Part shown: positions 9,227 to 17,504 of the stretch, one piece after another
Layout of the letters: every line of letters begins with the position of its first letter
Numbering within the stretch: position 1 is the first letter of the stretch
Assembly: GCF_020171285.1 (NCBI RefSeq)
Contig: NZ_JAIUZI010000010.1
Span: forward strand, 62,001-126,000
DNA from: Seohaeicola saemankumensis
GTDB lineage: Bacteria > Pseudomonadota > Alphaproteobacteria > Rhodobacterales > Rhodobacteraceae
Reading direction: 5' to 3'
Length of the DNA: 64,000 bases
The notes under the pieces: model-generated
Told to the model about the DNA's origin: nothing
Databases searched by the model: none
The model's input: the letters and a program-made list of their open reading frames with translations, nothing else
Program-made: the position numbers and the translations under genes

Positions 9227-9630
9227 TGCCCGGTTTCAGGGGTGACCACCAGAACCACATCCCTGACCCCCAGCGCCTCGGCCAGACCGACCAGCGGCAA
9301 CACATGGCGCAACTCGGCGCCGCGATGGGCGTTGACCCGCAGCAGCATCTCGGCGTCCCGGTCCAGCAACCCGGTCAGGGCGCCCTCCAGCCCGTCGCGC
9401 GTCACCGGCACCCCGTCCAGCGCCAGCGCGCCGTCCGCCGCGACCGACAGCGTCGCGCCGCCCGCCGGCATGTCCCGGCCCGACAGCGCCACAGGCGGCA
9501 GCACCTCGAATGGCGCGGTGGCATCCATCCGGCCGATCAGCATGAAGAACACCAGCAGAAAGAACACCACGTCGATCAGCGCGATGATGGTTTCCGAATG
9601 CGGCCTGCGGGCGGGGCGGGTCAACCTCAT
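9223..9630 (-). CDS. exbD: ExbD/TolR-family motor protein (second copy)
   Basis: 135 residues with the ExbD plan: a short cytoplasmic Arg-rich start, one membrane helix containing the proton-path aspartate (ALIDVVFFLLVFFML) and a small periplasmic domain. It should form part of the ExbB5-ExbD2-type stator that uses the proton gradient to drive the TonB-like partner. ATGA overlaps at both ends with its neighbours indicate translational coupling. The two ExbD copies here differ in sequence, so a heterodimeric stator core is plausible, as in some TonB systems with two ExbD proteins. Annotating it as exbD rather than tolR is by family only. Confidence 0.88.
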   Translation of the reverse strand: MRLTRPARRPHSETIIALIDVVFFLLVFFMLIGRMDATAPFEVLPPVALSGRDMPAGGATLSVAADGALALDGVPVTRDGLEGALTGLLDRDAEMLLRVNAHRGAELRHVLPLVGLAEALGVRDVVLVVTPETGQ

Positions 9631-10052
9631 GGCCGCGCCTCAAGCCGGATCACCCGCAGCCGCACCGCGCCCGCCCGCGCCGCCGCATCCATGACCGAGA
9701 TCAGCGCCTGCGTCTGCGCCGCCCCCGATGGCAGCACGATCACCTGCGTCAGCGGCTGCCGGTCCAGCAGGCCGCGCAACGCCTCGGTCAGCGCCGCGCC
9801 GGGCAGGGGCCGGCCACGCAACATGGGCACGCCGTCGGCCCCAAGCCGGATCATGACGGTCTCGCCACCCGCCTCGGGACCCGCCGCTGCCCCGCCGCCA
9901 TCGCGCTGCTGCACGGCGGGGATCATGTCGAGGTTCAGGTAGGTCGAGGTCACCATGAAGAACACCAGCAGGATCAGCATCACGTCGATCATCGGCACCA
10001 GCGAGATCAGCGCGCCGGGCCGGGCAGGACGGGTCAGGGTAACTGATGACAT
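9627..10052 (-). CDS. exbD: ExbD/TolR-family motor protein (first copy)
   Basis: 141 residues; a cytoplasmic start with basic residues, then the membrane helix 'MIDVMLILLVFFMV' with the conserved aspartate, then a periplasmic domain with a Gly/Ala-rich insert. It follows exbB by 19 bases and overlaps the second exbD by four. It should pair with that copy in the ExbB pentamer. The standard ExbD function, harvesting the proton-motive force, is from family knowledge; the specific output in this locus is not known. Confidence 0.88.
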   Translation of the reverse strand: MSSVTLTRPARPGALISLVPMIDVMLILLVFFMVTSTYLNLDMIPAVQQRDGGGAAAGPEAGGETVMIRLGADGVPMLRGRPLPGAALTEALRGLLDRQPLTQVIVLPSGAAQTQALISVMDAAARAGAVRLRVIRLEARP

Positions 10053-10071
10053 CGCCGCGCCCTCCTTGCCG

Positions 10072-10695
10072 TCAGACCGGCGGGTTCTCGTCCGCCAGAA
10101 ACAGCTGGCCCACCGCGCTCTCGATCTTCTGCGCCGCGCTTTCCGTTCGCGCGGCCAGCAGGGCCGCGCCGACCGCAGCCGGGATCGCCACCAGCAGCCC
10201 GGCGGCGGTGGTCAGCAACGCCTGCCAGATGCCGCCCGCCAGCACGGATGCATTGGCCGCCCCCTCGGCCAGCTCCAGCTCCTGGAACGACTGGATCATC
10301 CCCAGCACGGTGCCCAGCAGCCCCAGCAGGGGCGAAATCATCGCGATCAGCTCCAGCACCCGGATCAGGCTGTTCATCTGCGCGACCTCTTCGTTGCCGC
10401 GCCGCAACAGCTCGCCCTCCAGACGGGGCCCCTTGAACCCCTTGGCCAGCGCCGCCATCGCATAGGCGGTGACCCGGTCCGCCGGCGAACGCCCCTTGGA
10501 AACCGCCTGCTGTGCGGCGTGCTTGTCGCCCTCGCGCCACTGGTCAAAGGCCGCCGCGCGGGCCTCATCTCCGGACCGCACCGACCACAGCTGCACCACC
10601 TTTACCACGATCACGGTCAGCGAAATCACCGACAGCACCACGAGGACCGCGATGATCGGCCCGCCGCTGCCCAGCCTGTCCCAAACCTCGGACAT
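10072..10695 (-). CDS. exbB: MotA/TolQ/ExbB proton-channel family protein
   Basis: 207 residues with the family layout: an N-terminal helix (PIIAVLVVLSVISLTVIVVKVV), a cytoplasmic helical region, then two membrane helices around 'ISPLLGLLGTVLGMIQSF' and 'ALLTTAAGLLVAIPAAVGAALL', which contain the conserved Gly-Thr and Thr-Thr positions of the proton channel. It lies three bases after the small exported-protein gene and precedes two exbD genes, so one motor complex is expected. Its position beside a T6SS locus rather than a TonB receptor or tol-pal genes is notable. TolQ is the alternative name, but no tolB, pal or ybgC lies nearby. Confidence 0.9.
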   Translation of the reverse strand: MSEVWDRLGSGGPIIAVLVVLSVISLTVIVVKVVQLWSVRSGDEARAAAFDQWREGDKHAAQQAVSKGRSPADRVTAYAMAALAKGFKGPRLEGELLRRGNEEVAQMNSLIRVLELIAMISPLLGLLGTVLGMIQSFQELELAEGAANASVLAGGIWQALLTTAAGLLVAIPAAVGAALLAARTESAAQKIESAVGQLFLADENPPV

Positions 10696-10698
10696 GGC

Positions 10699-11121
10699 CT
10701 ATTTCACCAGCGCGGCGGAGGTCTTGCTGTTCAGATCCAGGATCGGAAAGCAATCCATCTGATCCTCGTTCTGCGGCTGGCACGATGTCACGTCATGCAG
10801 CAGGATTTCCGAGATCGCGCCGCAGGACAGTTCGGGGATCTCGAACAGCTTCAGCGTTGTGCGGGCCACCGGCAACGGGGCCGCGTCAATCGACAACAGC
10901 CGGTCGATCACCCCGTCGGAGTCCAGAATGGCCAGCGACATTTCGAACCCGTCAAAGCTCTTGCCGGTGCGATTGCGAAACAGGAAAAACGCCCGGCATC
11001 CGCCGCCGTCGATCTCTTCGAACTTGTTCAGCTCGACACCCAGCTTGCCGTCATCGGCGACAGCCATTGTCGCCAGGACCACCCCCAGCAGGGCGCCAAT
11101 CATTGATGTGAGCCGTTTCAT
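10699..11121 (-). CDS. Small exported protein of unknown function
   Basis: 140 residues. The start at 11121 is chosen because AGGAGGGC lies just upstream; a longer reading adds six residues without a ribosome site. A signal peptide (MKRLTSMIGALLGVVLATMAVA) is followed by a mature domain of about 118 residues with four cysteines, in the order 'GGGCRAFFLFRN', 'ELSCGAI', 'TSCQPQ' and 'MDCFP', likely two disulfides. The middle resembles a beta-sandwich with the pattern 'FDGFEMSLAILDSDGVI'. It sits directly before exbB in the same operon, so it may work with the ExbBD-DUF4384 motor in the periplasm. I do not recognise a named family. Confidence 0.75.
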   Translation of the reverse strand: MKRLTSMIGALLGVVLATMAVADDGKLGVELNKFEEIDGGGCRAFFLFRNRTGKSFDGFEMSLAILDSDGVIDRLLSIDAAPLPVARTTLKLFEIPELSCGAISEILLHDVTSCQPQNEDQMDCFPILDLNSKTSAALVK

Positions 11122-11161
11122 CGCGCCCTCCTGTTGCACTCTGTCGCCCGCTTCGGGCGGC

Positions 11162-12724
11162 TTAAACGCTCAGCGCCGCGCTGACTTTCTGCAGCGAGTC
11201 CAGCGCATTGGCGCGGATGTTGGTTTTGACAAACCCGTTGTTGTCCACCGCCTTGAAAAAATCGGTGTCCAGCACGCCCTGATATTCCTCGATGATCTTC
11301 TGCGCCGCCTTCTTCAGGCTTTCCCGCCGGTCGCCGTCGGGGGTTTCAACCAGCCGCTCCAGCGTATCCTCCAGCGACGTGTCGATCCCTTCGAGATAAT
11401 CGAACAGCACAGCCGATTTCTGCGGCACCTCTTCCAGTCCCTCGATGCCGGCGGTGGCCTTGTCGATCTCGGCCTTCAGCCCCTCCAGCTCTTTGCGCAG
11501 CCCGGTACGGGTGTTGACCCAGGCCAGCCGCGATCTGGTGTAGGCCACGACGTTCTTGGGCGCGGCGTCCTGCGCCTCCTGCGCGGCGGCTGATGTCTGC
11601 GCGGCGCCAGCGGCCTTGATCAGTTCGGCGGCGCGGGTGGCGGCGGCCAGCGCCTTATCATAGACACCCGCCTCGGCCTGTTCCTTGGCATAGTTGAAAA
11701 ATCGGTTGATCCCGGCCAGATCGCCCCGCTTCTCCTGCATCAGTTGATCGACGCGCGGCTGCAGCCGGTCGCGGACGGCGATCCATTTCTCCGCTTCGGC
11801 CCCGGCGGCCGCCTTGGCGGTGTCCGCCGCCTTGTTCACCGCCGCCTCGATCCGGCCCAGCAGCGCATCGGCGCCCTCCAGATCGGCGGCCTTCAGCATC
11901 TTGGCCGCGTTGGCCAGGGCCGCCATCAGCTTGTCCTGCGCCTGCTCGCCCAGTTCCGCGATTGCGCCTTTCAACGCCTGCGCCCGTGCCGCCAGCGCCC
12001 GGATATCGGGCTGGTCCTGAATGGTCTGCTTGCCGTCCTGCACCGCCTGCGCGGCGCTGCCGCTCAGCCGGGCGGCCGCGGCTTCCAGTGCGGTGATGGT
12101 CCGCTCGGCGGCCTCCAGCTCGGCGGATTTGATCTTGGCCACCGCCTGCGCCATGGCCTTTTTCAGCTTCTCCGCCGTATCGCCCGCCGCCGTCGCCAGC
12201 ACCGGTTGCACCGCTTTCAGACGCGCCACCAGTTCCTCTGCGTTACCCTGCGCGTCGGGAATGTCCTCCTCTTGCGGGATGTCCTCCTGCGCGGCTTCCG
12301 CTGTGTCCTGATCCTCGTCATCGTCGATGTCGTCGTCGGCAATATCGGCATCCATGTCCGGATCGTCCGGCAGGTCCTCGATGTCGCTTTCCAGAACGTT
12401 GCCGTTCTCGTCCATGACCAGAATGTTGACCATGACCTTCTGGGTCTTGAGGTATTTCTTCAGCGTCTTGGCCATCGCGGGGACCACCCGCTCACAGCTC
12501 AGCTCCATGGTCTTCTGGTTCAGAACAAAGGTCCCGAACGCCACCTTTACACCGGCGCCTTCCTTCTTCGCCAGCTTGCCGATGATTTCGGGTTTCTTGC
12601 GCTTGTCGACCACCATGACGTGGTCATTCTTCGGACCGGGGCAAAATGCAAAGGACAGACGTTTCTTCCTGCCCAACTTCACCAGCTTCTTGAGTGCTTC
12701 GCCTTCGACTTTTGCTTCGGCCAT
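11162..12724 (-). CDS. Acidic, coiled-coil cytoplasmic protein of unknown function, divergent from tssA
   Basis: 520 residues from the ATG at 12724, which has GGGAG upstream; 58 further in-frame residues upstream lack family character. Residues about 1-110 form a compact Lys-rich domain ('LVKLGRKKRLSFAFCPGPKND', 'TFVLNQKTMELSCERVVP', 'MVNILVMDENGN'). Next is a very acidic stretch (about 112-165, many D and E), and then some 350 residues of Ala-rich helical repeats predicted as coiled coil. There is no signal or membrane segment. The repeat style ('A.....AG.YDKALAAA') recalls the giant peptidase gene at the left edge. It heads the minus-strand motor operon, back to back with tssA, which suggests a T6SS-linked cytoplasmic role. 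Family not recognised. Confidence 0.8.
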   Translation of the reverse strand: MAEAKVEGEALKKLVKLGRKKRLSFAFCPGPKNDHVMVVDKRKKPEIIGKLAKKEGAGVKVAFGTFVLNQKTMELSCERVVPAMAKTLKKYLKTQKVMVNILVMDENGNVLESDIEDLPDDPDMDADIADDDIDDDEDQDTAEAAQEDIPQEEDIPDAQGNAEELVARLKAVQPVLATAAGDTAEKLKKAMAQAVAKIKSAELEAAERTITALEAAAARLSGSAAQAVQDGKQTIQDQPDIRALAARAQALKGAIAELGEQAQDKLMAALANAAKMLKAADLEGADALLGRIEAAVNKAADTAKAAAGAEAEKWIAVRDRLQPRVDQLMQEKRGDLAGINRFFNYAKEQAEAGVYDKALAAATRAAELIKAAGAAQTSAAAQEAQDAAPKNVVAYTRSRLAWVNTRTGLRKELEGLKAEIDKATAGIEGLEEVPQKSAVLFDYLEGIDTSLEDTLERLVETPDGDRRESLKKAAQKIIEEYQGVLDTDFFKAVDNNGFVKTNIRANALDSLQKVSAALSV

Positions 12725-12797
12725 GATCGCAAACTCCCTAAACCGGAACGAAATACAATTGACTTTGAGAAAACGATAAGGCTGACTTACGGTCAAG

Positions 12798-12815
12798 CTA
12801 TTGTTTTCTATTGTT
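12798..12815. promoter_or_regulatory. Direct repeat in the divergent control region between the motor operon and tssA
   Basis: The 173-base gap 12725-12897 is the only place from which both the minus-strand motor operon and the T6SS run can start. It is AT-richer than its surroundings and contains CTATTGTT twice, ten bases apart (12798 and 12808), one helical turn. That is the arrangement expected for a dimeric regulator or tandem contact sites. I cannot assign a regulator and see no convincing sigma-54 or LexA site. Confidence 0.35.
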
Positions 12816-12897
12816 GAGCGACACGGCGGCGGGTCTGACAAGATGGCGGTCCCAACAAAAGCCGCGAGATCGCAATTTTTGGCTTGGGGAGGTCGCA

Positions 12898-13953
12898 ATG
12901 GATCTGGCTGTACTCTTGCAGTCCAAGGGAGAGGACTCGCCCAGCGGCGAGAATCTCGAATACGACCCGACCTTTACCGAGATGGAGCTGGCCGCCCAGC
13001 CCGGCGAGGAACGCCAGGTCGGCGACGAGGTTCTGGCCGGTTCGGACCCGGATTACGGCGAGGTCCAGAAAAAAGCGCTCGAGGTGATGGAACAGAGCCA
13101 TGACCTGAGGGCCGCCGTGTTTCTGGCCGACGCCGTGCTGCATTCCGAGGGGCTGACCGGCTTTGCCGATGTGACCGCCTATATCCGGGGCTGCCTCGAA
13201 GACTTCTGGGCGACCTGCCATCCGGAACTGGACGAAGACGACGGCGACCCCACGATGCGGATCAACGCCGTGCAGGATCTGTGCGGTCAACCCGACGGAA
13301 TGGGCGGGCCATCGCCGGTCTATCGCTCGCTGCGTCGCACCGCGCTGTCTGACAGCCGCGGTTTTGGCCGGTTCTCCCTGCGGGACATCGAAATCGCCGA
13401 AGGTCTGATGACCGCGCCCGCAAGCATGGACAGCGTGCCGGATCCGGCCACCGTGAACGCCGCGTTCCGGGATTCCGATGACGAGGTTCTGGCCGCCCGG
13501 CTGGACGCCGCCAAACGCGCGGCATCCGACGTGCAGGCGATTTCGGACGTGTTCGACATCCAGACACCGGGGCAGGGACCCAAGCTCGACCCGCTGGTCA
13601 AACTGCTGGAACAGATTGCCAGACGGCTGGCCGATTATGCCGGTGCCCCCGAGGATGCCGGCGCGCCCGAAGAGGCGGGCACCGAAACCGATGCCGCAGA
13701 GGCGGCGGCCCCCGTGCCCCGTGGCGGCGGCGCGCCGGGCGCGATCAATTCGCCCTCGGATGTGTCCAACACGCTGGACCGCATCATTGCCTATTATCAG
13801 CGCAACGAACCCTCCAGCCCGATCCCCATCCTGCTGGAACGGGCCAAGCGGCTGGTCAATGCCGACTTCCTGACGATCATGGCCGACATGGCCCCGGCGG
13901 GTGTCGAAAACGTTCAGCTGATTGGCGGCATCGAAAGTGAAGAAGATTACTGA
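12898..13953 (+). CDS. tssA: T6SS baseplate/cap protein TssA
   Basis: 351 residues; GGGGAGG lies seven bases before the ATG. The N-terminal ImpA domain is clear: 'SPSGENLEYDPTF' followed by 'EKKALEVMEQSHDLRAAV' type helices and the short acidic segment before 'RINAVQDL'. The C-terminal part is short and acidic with a Gly-Ala patch and a final helical domain ('IIAYYQRNEPSSPIPILLERA'). TssA recruits and caps the growing sheath in T6SS. It is the first gene of the plus-strand operon and reads divergently from the coiled-coil/ExbBD operon. Confidence 0.93.
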   Translation: MDLAVLLQSKGEDSPSGENLEYDPTFTEMELAAQPGEERQVGDEVLAGSDPDYGEVQKKALEVMEQSHDLRAAVFLADAVLHSEGLTGFADVTAYIRGCLEDFWATCHPELDEDDGDPTMRINAVQDLCGQPDGMGGPSPVYRSLRRTALSDSRGFGRFSLRDIEIAEGLMTAPASMDSVPDPATVNAAFRDSDDEVLAARLDAAKRAASDVQAISDVFDIQTPGQGPKLDPLVKLLEQIARRLADYAGAPEDAGAPEEAGTETDAAEAAAPVPRGGGAPGAINSPSDVSNTLDRIIAYYQRNEPSSPIPILLERAKRLVNADFLTIMADMAPAGVENVQLIGGIESEEDY

Positions 13954-14007
13954 GCGGCCTTTTCAGGTCGTCTATCACCGGACTTAAGAGCGATTAAGGA
14001 GCACTAG

Positions 14008-14520
14008 ATGGCGGACAGTTCACAGAAATTCATCGCGCGCAACCGGGCGCCGCGGGTGCAGATTGAATACGACGTCGAGCTCTACGGCGCCGAGAAGAAG
14101 GTGCAGCTGCCCTTCGTCATGGGGGTGATGAGCGACCTGGCCGGCAAGTCCGAGGTCGAACAGCCCGCCGTTGCCGACCGCAAGTTCCTTGAGATCGACG
14201 TCGACAATTTCGACGACCGGATGAAGGCCATCGCGCCCCGGGCCGCGTTTACCGTGCCCAACACGCTGACCGGCGAAGGCAACCTCGCCGTCGACATCAC
14301 GTTTGAGAGCATGGACGATTTTTCGCCGGCGGCCATCGCCGCCAAGGTCGAACCGCTCAAGGAACTGCTGGATGCCCGCACTCAGCTGTCGAACCTGATG
14401 ACTTACATGGACGGCAAGACCGGCGCCGAGGATCTGATCACCAAGATCATCCAGGACCCCGCCCTGCTGAAAACGCTGGCCGCCCAGCCGGCGCCCAAAA
14501 CCGACAGCGAAGACGAATAA
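14008..14520 (+). CDS. tssB: T6SS small sheath protein TssB (VipA)
   Basis: 170 residues, the usual TssB length, with AAGGAG before the ATG. The TssB hallmarks are all present: 'SSQKFIARNRAPRVQIEYDVE', 'LPFVMGVMSDLAG', 'RKFLEIDVDNFDDRMKAI' and 'TFESMDDFSPAAIAAKV'. With TssC it builds the contractile sheath around the Hcp tube. The N-terminal 160 residues of the giant fusion at 24515 are nearly the same sequence, so the locus carries two TssB copies. Confidence 0.97.
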   Translation: MADSSQKFIARNRAPRVQIEYDVELYGAEKKVQLPFVMGVMSDLAGKSEVEQPAVADRKFLEIDVDNFDDRMKAIAPRAAFTVPNTLTGEGNLAVDITFESMDDFSPAAIAAKVEPLKELLDARTQLSNLMTYMDGKTGAEDLITKIIQDPALLKTLAAQPAPKTDSEDE

Positions 14521-14532
14521 GGAGAGCGCCCG

Positions 14533-16029
14533 ATGGCCGAAGAACAAGCCCAGACGGAAGCCGGTGCAGAGGCAACAGCCTTTGGCTCGACCGAATTCGC
14601 CAACCTGCTGCAAAAGGAGTTCCGCCCGAAATCCGACACCGCCAAGACGGCAGTGGAAACCGCGGTCAAGACTTTGGCCGAGCAGGCGCTGGCCAATGCC
14701 AGCCTGATTTCGGACGACGCGCTGAAATCGATCGAAAGCATCGTCGCCGAGATCGACAAGAAGCTGACCGAACAGGTCAACCTGATCCTGCACCACGAAG
14801 AATTCCAGCAGATGGAAAGCGCATGGCGCGGGCTGCATTACCTGGTGAACAACACCGAAACCGACGAGATGCTCAAGATCCGCGTGATGAACATCTCGAA
14901 GAAGGACATGCACAAGACCCTGCGCAAGTTCAAAGGCACCGCCTGGGACCAGTCGCCGATCTTCAAGAAACTCTACGAAGAGGAATTCGGCCAGTTCGGC
15001 GGCGAACCCTACGGCTCGCTTGTGGCGGATTACCATTTTGACCACAGCCCGCCCGACATCGAACTGCTGGGCGAAATGTCCAAGATCGCCGCTGCCGCCC
15101 ATGCGCCGCTCATCACCGGGGCCAAGCCCAGCCTGTTCCAGATGGACAGCTGGTCGGAACTCGCCAACCCGCGCGACCTGACCAAGATCTTCCAGACGCC
15201 CGAATATGCCGCCTGGCGGTCCCTGCGCGAAAGCGAAGACGCCAAATACGTCGGTCTCGCGATGCCCCGTTTCCTCGGCCGCCTGCCCTATGGTTCCAAA
15301 ACCGATCCGGTCGAGGAATTCGCCTTCGAGGAAGACACCGAAGGCGCAGACAGCAGCAAGTACGGCTGGGTCAACGCCGCCTATGGCATGGCCACAAACA
15401 TCACCCGCTCGTTCAAGACCTACGGCTGGTGCTCGCGGATCCGTGGCGTGGAATCGGGCGGCGCGCTGACCAACCTGCCGTCGCATACCTTCCCCACCGA
15501 TGACGGTGGCGTGGATCAGAAATGCCCGACCGAGATCGCGATTTCGGACCGGCGCGAGGCGGAATTGGCCAAGAACGGCATGATGCCTCTGATCCACCGC
15601 AAGAATTCGGACATTGCCGCCTTTATCGGCGCGCAGTCGCTGCACAAGCCTGCGGAATACGATGATCCGGATGCCACGGCCAACGCCAACCTGGGCGCGC
15701 GGTTGCCCTACCTCTTCGCCACCTGCCGGTTCGCGCATTACCTCAAATGCATGGTCCGCGACAAAATCGGCTCGTTCAAGAGCCGTGGCGATATGGAAGG
15801 CTGGCTGCAGGACTGGATCAACCAGTACGTGGATTTCAACGCCGACATTTCGTCGGAAAACCAGAAGGCGCGGAAACCGCTGGCTTCGGCCGAGGTGGTC
15901 GTCGAGGACGTCGAGGGCAACCCCGGCTATTACACCTCCAAATTCTTCCTGCGCCCGCATTACCAGCTCGAAGGGCTGACCGTTTCGCTCCGCCTGGTGT
16001 CGAAACTGCCGTCCGAAAAAGAAGCCTAA
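14533..16029 (+). CDS. tssC: T6SS large sheath protein TssC (VipB)
   Basis: 498 residues, normal TssC length, 12 bases after tssB with AAGGAGAG upstream. Typical regions are 'HHEEFQQMESAWRGLHYLV', 'PYGSLVADYHFDHSPPDIELL', 'FLGRLPYG' and the C-terminal 'RPHYQLEGLTVSLRLVSKLP' strand that interlocks with neighbouring subunits. It forms the sheath with TssB and is later disassembled by TssH. The TssC-like domain in the fusion gene downstream is much diverged and lacks that last strand, so this gene encodes the main sheath subunit. Confidence 0.97.
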   Translation: MAEEQAQTEAGAEATAFGSTEFANLLQKEFRPKSDTAKTAVETAVKTLAEQALANASLISDDALKSIESIVAEIDKKLTEQVNLILHHEEFQQMESAWRGLHYLVNNTETDEMLKIRVMNISKKDMHKTLRKFKGTAWDQSPIFKKLYEEEFGQFGGEPYGSLVADYHFDHSPPDIELLGEMSKIAAAAHAPLITGAKPSLFQMDSWSELANPRDLTKIFQTPEYAAWRSLRESEDAKYVGLAMPRFLGRLPYGSKTDPVEEFAFEEDTEGADSSKYGWVNAAYGMATNITRSFKTYGWCSRIRGVESGGALTNLPSHTFPTDDGGVDQKCPTEIAISDRREAELAKNGMMPLIHRKNSDIAAFIGAQSLHKPAEYDDPDATANANLGARLPYLFATCRFAHYLKCMVRDKIGSFKSRGDMEGWLQDWINQYVDFNADISSENQKARKPLASAEVVVEDVEGNPGYYTSKFFLRPHYQLEGLTVSLRLVSKLPSEKEA

Positions 16030-16034
16030 CAGGC

Positions 16035-16054
16035 CGGGCCGCTTTTCCGGCCCG
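16035..16054 (+). terminator. GC hairpin between tssC and hcp
   Basis: CGGGCCG and CGGCCCG form a 7-bp stem around CTTTTC, starting five bases after the tssC stop. There is no U-tract, so it probably acts as an attenuator or RNA-processing stop that separates hcp from tssBC in expression level. Confidence 0.5.
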
Positions 16055-16101
16055 ACCACCACCAAGCTGACTGAAACAGATGCTTATGAAAGGATAGTTT
16101 A

Positions 16102-16605
16102 ATGGCTGCGAATATGTTCATTCACATCTCCGACATCGAAGGCGATGCGACGGAGGACCAGCACAAGAAGTGGATCGTGATCCAGTCCGCTAACTGGAAC
16201 GTGGAACGCGCGGTCGAGATGACGGATCTCGGCTCGACCCAGCGGATGCACGCCAACTCCAACTTTGGCAAGATCGAAGTGACCTCGCAAATGGGCAAGG
16301 CGTCGAACGACCTGGCGCTGTCGGTGGCCAACGGCACCGTGCGCCCGTCGATCAAGATGCACTGGTGCCGGTCGGGCGACAGCGCATCGGCGGGCCTGCT
16401 GGTCTATTCGATCTGGACGATGAAACACGTCGTGATCGACAGCTACGCGATCTCAGCTTCCGAGGATGGCATCCCCGAGGAAACCTGGTCGCTGGCCTAT
16501 GTCGCGCTTGAACATGAATACAAGGCGACCGATCAGAAGACCGGCAAACTGGCGACCAAGAAACCGAACTTCACCTGGAACGTGCAGACCGGCAAGGTCG
16601 AATAA
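16102..16605 (+). CDS. hcp: T6SS inner tube protein Hcp (TssD)
   Basis: 167 residues with GAAAGGA before the ATG. The Hcp pattern is clear: 'MFIHISDIEGDATEDQHKKWI', then 'SANWNVERAVEMTD' and a C-terminal 'TSLAYVALEHEYKATDQKTG'-like region ending in beta strands ('KPNFTWNVQTGKVE'). Hexamers stack into the tube that is pushed out by sheath contraction, and can carry small effectors. The gene is bracketed by two RNA hairpins, which fits a separately accumulating high-copy message. There is no effector extension at either end. Confidence 0.97.
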   Translation: MAANMFIHISDIEGDATEDQHKKWIVIQSANWNVERAVEMTDLGSTQRMHANSNFGKIEVTSQMGKASNDLALSVANGTVRPSIKMHWCRSGDSASAGLLVYSIWTMKHVVIDSYAISASEDGIPEETWSLAYVALEHEYKATDQKTGKLATKKPNFTWNVQTGKVE

Positions 16606-16619
16606 CCCTGTCAGAACCG

Positions 16620-16649
16620 ACCGCCGGGCATCGTTCGATGCCCGGCGGT
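16620..16649 (+). terminator. Strong hairpin after hcp
   Basis: ACCGCCGGGCATCG and CGATGCCCGGCGGT are perfect 14-base inverted arms around TT, 14 bases after the hcp stop. The following bases (TGCGTCCC) have no T run. Read-through must occur if tagJ and tssE depend on the tssA promoter, so attenuation or 3'-end stabilisation of hcp mRNA is the likely effect. Confidence 0.7.
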
Positions 16650-16685
16650 TGCGTCCCTTGATCGCAGCTGACCGGAGCCCGACCC

Positions 16686-17504
16686 ATGACCCCCGAAGAG
16701 CATCTCAAAGCCGGCGATCCCGCAGCGGCGCTCAAGGCCTTGCAGGACAAGGTGCGTGCAGACCCCGCCGACTCCCGCCTGCGGGTTTTCCTGTTTCAGC
16801 TGCTCTGCGTGCTGGGCGACTGGAAACGTGCGATCGCACAGCTGAAGCTCAGCGCCGAACTGGATGAACTGGCCACCATGATGGCCAAGACCTACCGCGA
16901 GGCGATCATTTGCGAGGTCTACCGCGAAAAGGTGTTTGCCGGCGAAAAAGACCCCCTGATCTTTGGCGAGCCAGAGGAATGGCTGGCGCTGCTGATCGAG
17001 GCGCAGAAAACGCTCGCCCGTGGCGATGCGGCCAAGGCCGCCGAATTGCGCGCCCGCGCCTTTGATGCCGCCCCGGCCTGCTCCGGCGAGGTCAACGGCG
17101 AGCGGTTCAACTGGATCGCCGACGCCGACATGCGGCTGGGCCCGGTGCTCGAGATCATCGTCAACGGGCGCTACTTCTGGCTGCCCTTCAGCTCCATCGC
17201 CGCGCTCGACATCGAACCGCCCAGCGACCTGCGCGACGCGGTCTGGACCGCCGCCACGCTGACCCTGACCAATGGCGGAGAGGTCGTGGCGCTGATCCCC
17301 ACCCGCTATGCCGGGACCACCGGTGCGGGCGATCCTGCGGCCATGCTGGCGCGCGCCACCAGCTGGACCGATTGCGGCGGTGAAACCTATGTCGGTACCG
17401 GCCAGCGGCTGCTGACCACCGATCAGGCCGACATCGCGCTGATGGATATCCGCAGCCTCAAGATGGATGTTCCCACGACCGAAAGCGCAGCAGGCGATGG
17501 CTGA
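16686..17504 (+). CDS. tagJ: T6SS accessory protein TagJ (ImpE family)
   Basis: 272 residues, typical ImpE length. It opens with 'MTPEEHLKAGDPAAALKALQDKVRADPADSRLR', a TPR-like start usual for this family, followed by 'FLFQLLCVLGDWKRAIAQL', and ends in a beta-rich domain with 'GRYFWLPFSSIAALDIEPP' and 'LIPTRYAG'. TagJ binds the sheath protein TssB in systems where it occurs and helps set sheath turnover by ClpV. The end overlaps tssE by eight bases, indicating coupled translation. Confidence 0.9.
   Translation: MTPEEHLKAGDPAAALKALQDKVRADPADSRLRVFLFQLLCVLGDWKRAIAQLKLSAELDELATMMAKTYREAIICEVYREKVFAGEKDPLIFGEPEEWLALLIEAQKTLARGDAAKAAELRARAFDAAPACSGEVNGERFNWIADADMRLGPVLEIIVNGRYFWLPFSSIAALDIEPPSDLRDAVWTAATLTLTNGGEVVALIPTRYAGTTGAGDPAAMLARATSWTDCGGETYVGTGQRLLTTDQADIALMDIRSLKMDVPTTESAAGDG

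Noticed and set aside
9223..10695. A Tol-Pal (tolQ-tolR) system
   Set aside because: No ybgC, tolA, tolB or pal genes adjoin; there are two ExbD-type genes and a DUF4384 shaft protein.
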